Shown here piece after piece: positions 33,646-38,633 of a stretch of DNA of 38,633 nt. Positions within the stretch are counted from its first letter, which is position 1. Every line of letters starts with the position of its first letter. Source of the stretch: Caulobacter sp. (lineage in GTDB: Bacteria > Pseudomonadota > Alphaproteobacteria > Caulobacterales > Caulobacteraceae); NCBI GenBank assembly GCA_030678995.1, contig JAUXTQ010000010.1, positions 1 through 38,633 of the forward strand, in the 5' to 3' direction. Made by a program: the position numbers and the translations under genes. The notes beneath the pieces were generated by a model that was not told where the DNA came from, searched no databases, and saw only the letters and a list, made by a program, of their open reading frames with translations.

Positions 33646-34368
33646 GTGACGGGCAAGGGAGACGGCGTCCAGCATCCCCGGCGGTTCTACAAGGCGGTGA
33701 CGGTGGAACCCGCGGAGGGCGGTTTCGCGGTGCGGCTCGACGGGCGCACGCCAAAGGCGCCGGGGGGAACGCCGCTGGTGCTGCCGACCGCGCCGCTGGC
33801 CGGGCTGGCGGCGGCCGAATGGAACGCCCAGGACCCGCATGTGGTGATGACCTCCATGCCGGCCGTCCGGCTGGCCTGGACGGCGCTGGAGAAGGTCGGG
33901 GCGGCGCGCGAGGCCGTGGCCGGGGAGGTGGCCCGCTACGCCGGTTCTGACCTGCTCTGTTACCGAGCCGAGGGCCCTCAGGAGCTGGTCGCCGAGCAGG
34001 CGGCAGCCTGGGACCCGCTGCTGGACTGGGCCGCGGGGCTGGGCGTGCGGCTGGAGCCGACCGCCGGGATCGTCCACCGGCCTCAGCCGGCGCAGTCGCT
34101 GGCGCGGGTGGAGGCGCTGGCGCTGGCGCTGGACGACTTTTCTCTGACCGCCCTGGCCCATGCCGCGGGCCTGCTGGGCTCGGCGGTGCTGGCCCTGGCC
34201 TTGCGGCACGGCCGTATCGACGGGCAGGCGGCCCATGACCTGGCTCGCCTCGACGAGGCCTGGCAGGAGCGGCTGTGGGGTGTGGATGCCGAGGCGGCGC
34301 TCCGCACGGAGGGTCGCCTGACGGAAGCCCTGCTGCTGGAACGGTGGTTCGCGGCGTTGCGGGACTGA
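33646..34368 (+). CDS. ATP12-family F1-ATPase assembly chaperone
   Basis: ATP12 proteins assist assembly of the F1 alpha subunit, and the family is found in mitochondria and alphaproteobacteria. The 240-residue product starts (GTG) TGKGDGVQHPRRFYKAVTVE, has the conserved GFAVRLDGRTPKAPGGTPLV, LAAAEWNAQDPHVVMTSMPA, SDLLCYRAEGPQELVAEQAA and WDPLLDWAAGLGVRLEP, then SLTALAHAAGLLGSAVLALA. GTG at 33646 follows GGAG at 7 nt; an in-frame ATG at 33538 would read through the divergent promoter. It diverges from DUF1800 with about 100 nt between. Confidence 0.9.
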   Translation: MTGKGDGVQHPRRFYKAVTVEPAEGGFAVRLDGRTPKAPGGTPLVLPTAPLAGLAAAEWNAQDPHVVMTSMPAVRLAWTALEKVGAAREAVAGEVARYAGSDLLCYRAEGPQELVAEQAAAWDPLLDWAAGLGVRLEPTAGIVHRPQPAQSLARVEALALALDDFSLTALAHAAGLLGSAVLALALRHGRIDGQAAHDLARLDEAWQERLWGVDAEAALRTEGRLTEALLLERWFAALRD

Positions 34369-34436
34369 CTTTCCAGTTAGGAAAGTTATCACTTGACGGA
34401 ATGGAAAGTGATCATCATTTTCCAATGTGGAAAGTG
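34368..34436 (+). promoter_or_regulatory. Paired GGAAAGT operators flanking a promoter
   Basis: Operator 1 is ACTTTCC-5 nt-GGAAAGT (34368-34386), starting on the last base of the ATP12 stop. Operator 2 is TTTCC-5 nt-GGAAA (34419-34433), continued by GTG. A half-site GGAAAGT lies between (34403-34409). The -35-like TTGACGG (34393-34399) is framed by the two. This suits repression by the winged-helix protein encoded downstream. Confidence 0.65.
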
Positions 34437-34445
34437 AGAACCCCA

Positions 34446-34895
34446 ATGACAGATCCCAAGACCCCCGCCGAAGCCCTCGAGTCCGTCCGAAAGTCCCGCG
34501 CCGCCGTGGCCGAGCGGCTTGCCACGGGTTCGCTGTCCTATGACCTCATCTATTCCGCGCTCGTGGCGGGCATGGTGGCCGGCTGGGCCGCGCCGAGGCC
34601 CTGGCCGATCATCGTGATCGGCGCCTGTACCGTCGGGCTCGCGCTGCTGGCGCGACACTGGGCGCGGCGCAGGGGACTGTGGGTCAGCGGCGTGACGCCG
34701 GTCAGGGCGCGCTGGGTCGCCATCGGCCTGGGCGCGGTGATGGTCGGGCTGTTGATGGTCGCGGTGGCGCTGTCGCGCTCGGGCGACCAGGTCCCGGCGA
34801 TCCTCGGCCTCGCCGCCGCCGCCGCCGCCATCGCCTTTGCCGCCTCGCGTCTTTGGCTGAAGGTCTTTCGCCGCGAAACCGGGGCGGACCTGTGA
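34446..34895 (+). CDS. Small four-helix membrane protein, regulator-coupled
   Basis: The 149-residue protein is of unknown function. A soluble N terminus (TPAEALESVRKSRAAVAERL) is followed by four hydrophobic segments: LIYSALVAGMVAGWAA, PIIVIGACTVGLALLA, WVAIGLGAVMVGLLMVAVAL and ILGLAAAAAAIAFAASRL, ending [11 protein letters not shown]. The ATG at 34446 follows directly on the operator region; upstream in-frame codons lie in ATP12. Its stop overlaps the regulator's GTG in a GTGA junction. Pairing with a winged-helix regulator suggests a drug- or envelope-stress-responsive module. Confidence 0.75.
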   Translation: MTDPKTPAEALESVRKSRAAVAERLATGSLSYDLIYSALVAGMVAGWAAPRPWPIIVIGACTVGLALLARHWARRRGLWVSGVTPVRARWVAIGLGAVMVGLLMVAVALSRSGDQVPAILGLAAAAAAIAFAASRLWLKVFRRETGADL

Positions 34896-35197
34896 GCGCC
34901 AGTTCCGGCCTCGATCCCCTGATCCATCCGGTCGGCCGGCTACAGATCTTCGCGGTGCTGTCGGCGGTGGCGGAGGCGGAATTCAGCATGGTCCGTGACG
35001 CCGTCGGCGTATCGGATTCGGTGTTGTCCAAACACGTGAAGCTGCTCGAGGACGCCGGCTACCTGAAGGTCCGCAAGGCCAGCAGCGGTGGACGACAACG
35101 CACCTGGCTGGCCTCGACCGGGAAGGGGAAGGCCGCCTTCGCCGGCCATGTCGCTGAACTGACCCGGCTAGCAGGGTTGGCGGGCGTAGCCCCCTGA
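34892..35197 (+). CDS. Winged-helix transcriptional regulator (HTH_34-like)
   Basis: The 101-residue protein has [40 protein letters not shown] (recognition helix, about 35-50), [20 protein letters not shown] (wing) and a terminal helix [14 protein letters not shown]. This fits the small PF13601-type winged-helix proteins related to MarR/ArsR. GTG at 34892 overlaps the membrane protein's stop. It is the natural ligand for the GGAAAGT palindromes upstream of the operon and would then be autoregulatory. Confidence 0.85.
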   Translation: MSASSGLDPLIHPVGRLQIFAVLSAVAEAEFSMVRDAVGVSDSVLSKHVKLLEDAGYLKVRKASSGGRQRTWLASTGKGKAAFAGHVAELTRLAGLAGVAP

Positions 35198-35268
35198 CCT
35201 TCCGGCAGGCTTGTCATGGTGCGGTGGCGCCTTTAACCCGTCCGGGTTCGGCACAAGGGAATGACGGC

Positions 35269-36801
<1,533 letters not shown>

Positions 36802-36828
36802 GGATGGGGGCTGAAGTTCCCCGGAATT

Positions 36829-36965
36829 CCGCTCATCCTCGCGAAAGCGAGGACCCAGGCTTTTTCAGAGCTTCGGCTCACGGTTCAGATGTGGCTCAGC
36901 TCCTCCTGCACGGTGAGCCGCTGTTTCAAAAACACCTAGGTCCTCGCTTTCGCGAGGATGAGCGG
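36829..36965. repeat. 137-bp composite inverted-repeat element
   Basis: The ends are perfect 27-bp inverted repeats (36829-36855 and 36939-36965), each itself containing a TCCTCGC/GCGAGGA palindrome. An inner pair CGGCTCAC/GTGAGCCG (36874-36881, 36913-36920) nests inside. It has no coding capacity and fills most of the 248-bp gap after pccB. It could act as a bidirectional terminator or is a miniature mobile element. Confidence 0.75.
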
Positions 36966-37049
36966 GTTGTTTGGTAGGAACGCGCCGCGGGCGGCCACAC
37001 GACGCCCTTCCTCCTTGAGAGGAAGGCCCTCAGAGCGAGGGCTTGCTCC

Positions 37050-37388
37050 ATGCCACAAAGAGTGGTGTTTTTCTCAACCATGCACCCAACGGCTCACCAA
37101 CGGCTGATGACAACAGGCCACTGGCTGCTCGCCGCCCTCATGATCGGGGTTGGAGGGGTTCTGGTCGCTCTATGGCTGCTCGGCGTCATTTCCGCGCTGC
37201 GGGGCGGCGGCATTTTCATGAGCTTTCTCGTGGTGCTTTATGTCGTCGGTTTTCTTGTGCATCTGGCGAAGGACCTCGGGCGGGCCTGGAGGGTCAATCG
37301 CGAGCACACGACATGGCTCGCCGCTGAGAACGAGCGAGATGGCATGTTGCGGAAAGCTCGGAAGCGGCTGTTGGGCGTCGGCCGCTAA
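37050..37388 (+). CDS. Small two-helix membrane protein, unknown function
   Basis: The 112-residue reading frame encodes two hydrophobic helices (about 25-48, WLLAALMIGVGGVLVALWLL; and 55-73, IFMSFLVVLYVVGFLVHLAK) and a basic, polar C terminus [12 protein letters not shown]. The start is uncertain: ATG codons at 37050, 37080 and 37107 all lack a Shine-Dalgarno. The last would begin right before the first helix. Base composition is less GC-rich than neighbours, a possible sign of recent arrival. It ends convergent with, and overlapping by 4 nt, the FliN-like gene. Confidence 0.55.
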   Translation: MPQRVVFFSTMHPTAHQRLMTTGHWLLAALMIGVGGVLVALWLLGVISALRGGGIFMSFLVVLYVVGFLVHLAKDLGRAWRVNREHTTWLAAENERDGMLRKARKRLLGVGR

Positions 37389-37675
37389 GTCGTGCCGCCG
37401 GCCATGAAGTCGTAGACGTCCGCCGCGCGGGTCACGGAAATGCTGATGCGGTCGTCGTTGATCTGGATTTCGCCGCGGGCCACCGGGTGGTTGTTGGCCA
37501 GGATCCAGACCTCGTCGGTGGCCTTGGCGTCGAGAGGGATGACCGCCCCCCGGCCCATGCGCAGCAGCTGCGACATCGGGAGCGTCGAGCGCCCGAGGAC
37601 CACGGAAATCTCGACGTTGACGGACTTGACCTGACTCACGAAACGCTTGGCCCCTCGCGCAATGAGCGCCGACAC
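37385..37675 (-). CDS. Orphan FliN-like SpoA-domain protein
   Basis: The 96-residue product is almost only a SpoA (FliM/FliN C-terminal) domain: [60 protein letters not shown] and [12 protein letters not shown]. In flagella this domain builds the C-ring that switches rotation direction. No flagellar gene is nearby, so it is either the strain's fliN outside its usual cluster or a paralogue. It starts with GTG at 37675, 17 nt from the divergent lipB start, so each promoter must lie within the other gene's 5' region. Confidence 0.85.
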   Translation of the reverse strand: MSALIARGAKRFVSQVKSVNVEISVVLGRSTLPMSQLLRMGRGAVIPLDAKATDEVWILANNHPVARGEIQINDDRISISVTRAADVYDFMAGGTT

Positions 37676-37692
37676 GCCACATTGGCCCGGTC

Positions 37693-38433
37693 ATGCTTGA
37701 TCAGCCGTTAAGTCCGGGCCCCTCCAAGGCCGAAACCGCCCCTGTTTTCGGCCACGCCGACGGATTGCCGGCCGGCTGGGCGGTTTCGACCGCGCCGGTG
37801 GCCTATCCTGACGCCGTGGCGGCCATGGAGGCCCGCGCCGAGGCCATCGCCAAGGGCGAGGCCGGCGAGCTGGTCTGGCTGCTGGAACATCCGCCGCTGT
37901 ACACCGCCGGGGTCTCGGCCAGGGGCGGCGACCTGATCGATCCGGGCCGGTTTCCGGTGTTCGAGAGCGGGCGGGGCGGGCAGTACACCTACCACGGCCC
38001 CGGCCAGCGGGTGGCCTATGTGATGCTCGACCTCACGCGGCGGACGAAGGACGTGCGCGCCTTTGTCGCGGCGCTGGAAGCCTGGATCATCGGCGCCCTG
38101 GCGGCGTTCAACGTCGAGGGTGAACTGCGGCCCGGCCGGGTGGGGGTGTGGGTCGAACGCAAGGGACCCGGCTGGTCGCGCGAGGACAAGATCGCCGCCG
38201 TCGGGGTCAAGTTGCGCCGCTGGGTCAGTTTCCACGGGATCAGCCTGAACGTGGAGCCGGACCTCGGTCATTTCAGCGGCATCGTGCCCTGCGGCATCAC
38301 CGAACACGGGGTGACCAGCCTGGTGGATCTGGGCCTGCCGGTAACCCTGGACGAGGCCGACGCGGCGCTGAAAGCCAGCTTCCAGCGGGTGTTCGGCGCG
38401 GTGGAAGCTGCGGAGGCGCCGGCGGTGAAATAA
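37693..38433 (+). CDS. lipB: Octanoyl-ACP:protein octanoyltransferase LipB
   Basis: LipB moves octanoyl from acyl-carrier protein to lipoyl domains, the first step of lipoate attachment. The 246-residue protein has [11 protein letters not shown] (63-73), the substrate-binding [12 protein letters not shown] (94-105), the catalytic Lys166 ([10 protein letters not shown]) and Cys200 ([11 protein letters not shown]). About 25 residues precede the first family motif, somewhat long, and no Shine-Dalgarno lies before the ATG at 37693, so a later start is possible. It diverges from the FliN-like gene. Confidence 0.92.
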   Translation: MLDQPLSPGPSKAETAPVFGHADGLPAGWAVSTAPVAYPDAVAAMEARAEAIAKGEAGELVWLLEHPPLYTAGVSARGGDLIDPGRFPVFESGRGGQYTYHGPGQRVAYVMLDLTRRTKDVRAFVAALEAWIIGALAAFNVEGELRPGRVGVWVERKGPGWSREDKIAAVGVKLRRWVSFHGISLNVEPDLGHFSGIVPCGITEHGVTSLVDLGLPVTLDEADAALKASFQRVFGAVEAAEAPAVK

Positions 38434-38492
38434 GGGGACAGCATACTCATTTCCAGCACCAGACCGTCGGCGGCGGGGGAAATGAGTATGCT
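38434..38492. repeat. Palindromic element with GGGGACA end, right arm apparently truncated
   Basis: AGCATACTCATTTCC (38440-38454) and GGAAATGAGTATGCT (38478-38492) are perfect 15-bp inverted arms. The left arm continues outward as GGGGAC (38434-38439), but the expected GTCCCC is missing on the right, where IS30-type sequence begins. It starts right after the lipB stop. Confidence 0.7.
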
Positions 38493-38633
38493 GGCGGATT
38501 CAACCGGTCATCGCAACAGGTTTAGGTTTGCGATGCGGGAGGATCTTCGATGGGGCGGTCGGTTCGGCTGAGCGAGGCTCAGAAGCGAGAGTTGTGGGAT
38601 CGCTGGCGTGGGGGCGAGACGCTGGTGGAGATC
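38493..38633 (+). mobile_element. Left end of an IS30-family insertion sequence (partial)
   Basis: The stretch before the transposase start contains no gene and follows abruptly on the broken palindrome. The exact terminal inverted repeat cannot be set without the other end, which lies outside the window. Confidence 0.55.
38550..38633 (+). CDS. IS30-family transposase, N-terminal fragment
   Basis: Only the first 28 codons are inside the window: (ATG) GRSVRLSEAQKRELWDRWRG followed by GETLVEI. This matches the N-terminal helix-turn-helix of IS30-type DDE transposases (pattern RLSxAQxxELWxRWxxGExLxEI). A strong GGGAGGA Shine-Dalgarno (38537-38543) lies 6 nt before the ATG. Whether the transposase is intact cannot be told. 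Confidence 0.75.
   Translation, partial: MGRSVRLSEAQKRELWDRWRGGETLVEI

Overview
The window looks like chromosome of a high-GC alphaproteobacterium, most likely Caulobacterales (Caulobacter, Phenylobacterium or Brevundimonas-like). The grounds are: an S10-spc-alpha ribosomal cluster with adk between secY and rpsM and no rpsD before rpoA; a Caulobacter-style promoter (TTGACGG, 13 nt, CCTATAAC) before rpsM; an ATP12-family F1-ATPase assembly factor; and frequent GTG/TTG starts with short overlaps. The placement is inferred from gene content and was not checked against a database.

Positions 75-14321 hold 29 plus-strand genes: rpsJ-rplC-rplD-rplW-rplB-rpsS-rplV-rpsC-rplP-rpmC-rpsQ, rplN-rplX-rplE-rpsN-rpsH-rplF-rplR-rpsE-rpmD-rplO-secY-adk, then rpsM-rpsK-rpoA-rplQ. 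A strong hairpin terminator follows rplQ. The spacers hold a 113-bp folded repeat between rpmD and rplO, hairpins before secY and rpoA, two mutually exclusive hairpins between rpoA and rplQ, and a terminator/promoter pair between adk and rpsM.

Positions 14474-22268 are accessory. They carry an exported alpha/beta hydrolase, a ParE-type toxin-antitoxin pair with a probably leaderless antitoxin mRNA, an ABC-2 exporter (ATPase plus permease), a divergent NPP-type phosphodiesterase, and a VOC-ArsR-SRPBCC operon with a candidate ArsR operator, followed by an overlapping YjbR-MFS pair. Positions 22346-29011 carry a DegP/DegQ-type protease that looks like a lipoprotein, rarA, an S4-less RluA-family synthase bracketed by two copies of a palindromic element, a minus-strand protein resembling a degenerate GGDEF-EAL enzyme, crcB and an RluC-type synthase.

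Positions 29017-38633 carry a TPR-oxygenase fusion, a coupled DUF1501/DUF1800 pair (minus), the ATP12 factor, a membrane protein coupled to a winged-helix regulator with palindromic operators flanking its promoter, pccB, a 137-bp inverted-repeat element, a small membrane protein convergent with an orphan FliN-like SpoA protein, lipB, and the 5' end of an IS30-family transposase that appears to interrupt a palindromic repeat. I saw no tRNA, rRNA or CRISPR array. No wholly new system is demonstrated. The best leads are the RluA cassette, the operator-flanked regulator/membrane pair, the leaderless toxin-antitoxin module with a C9 tract, and the degenerate GGDEF/EAL-like protein.
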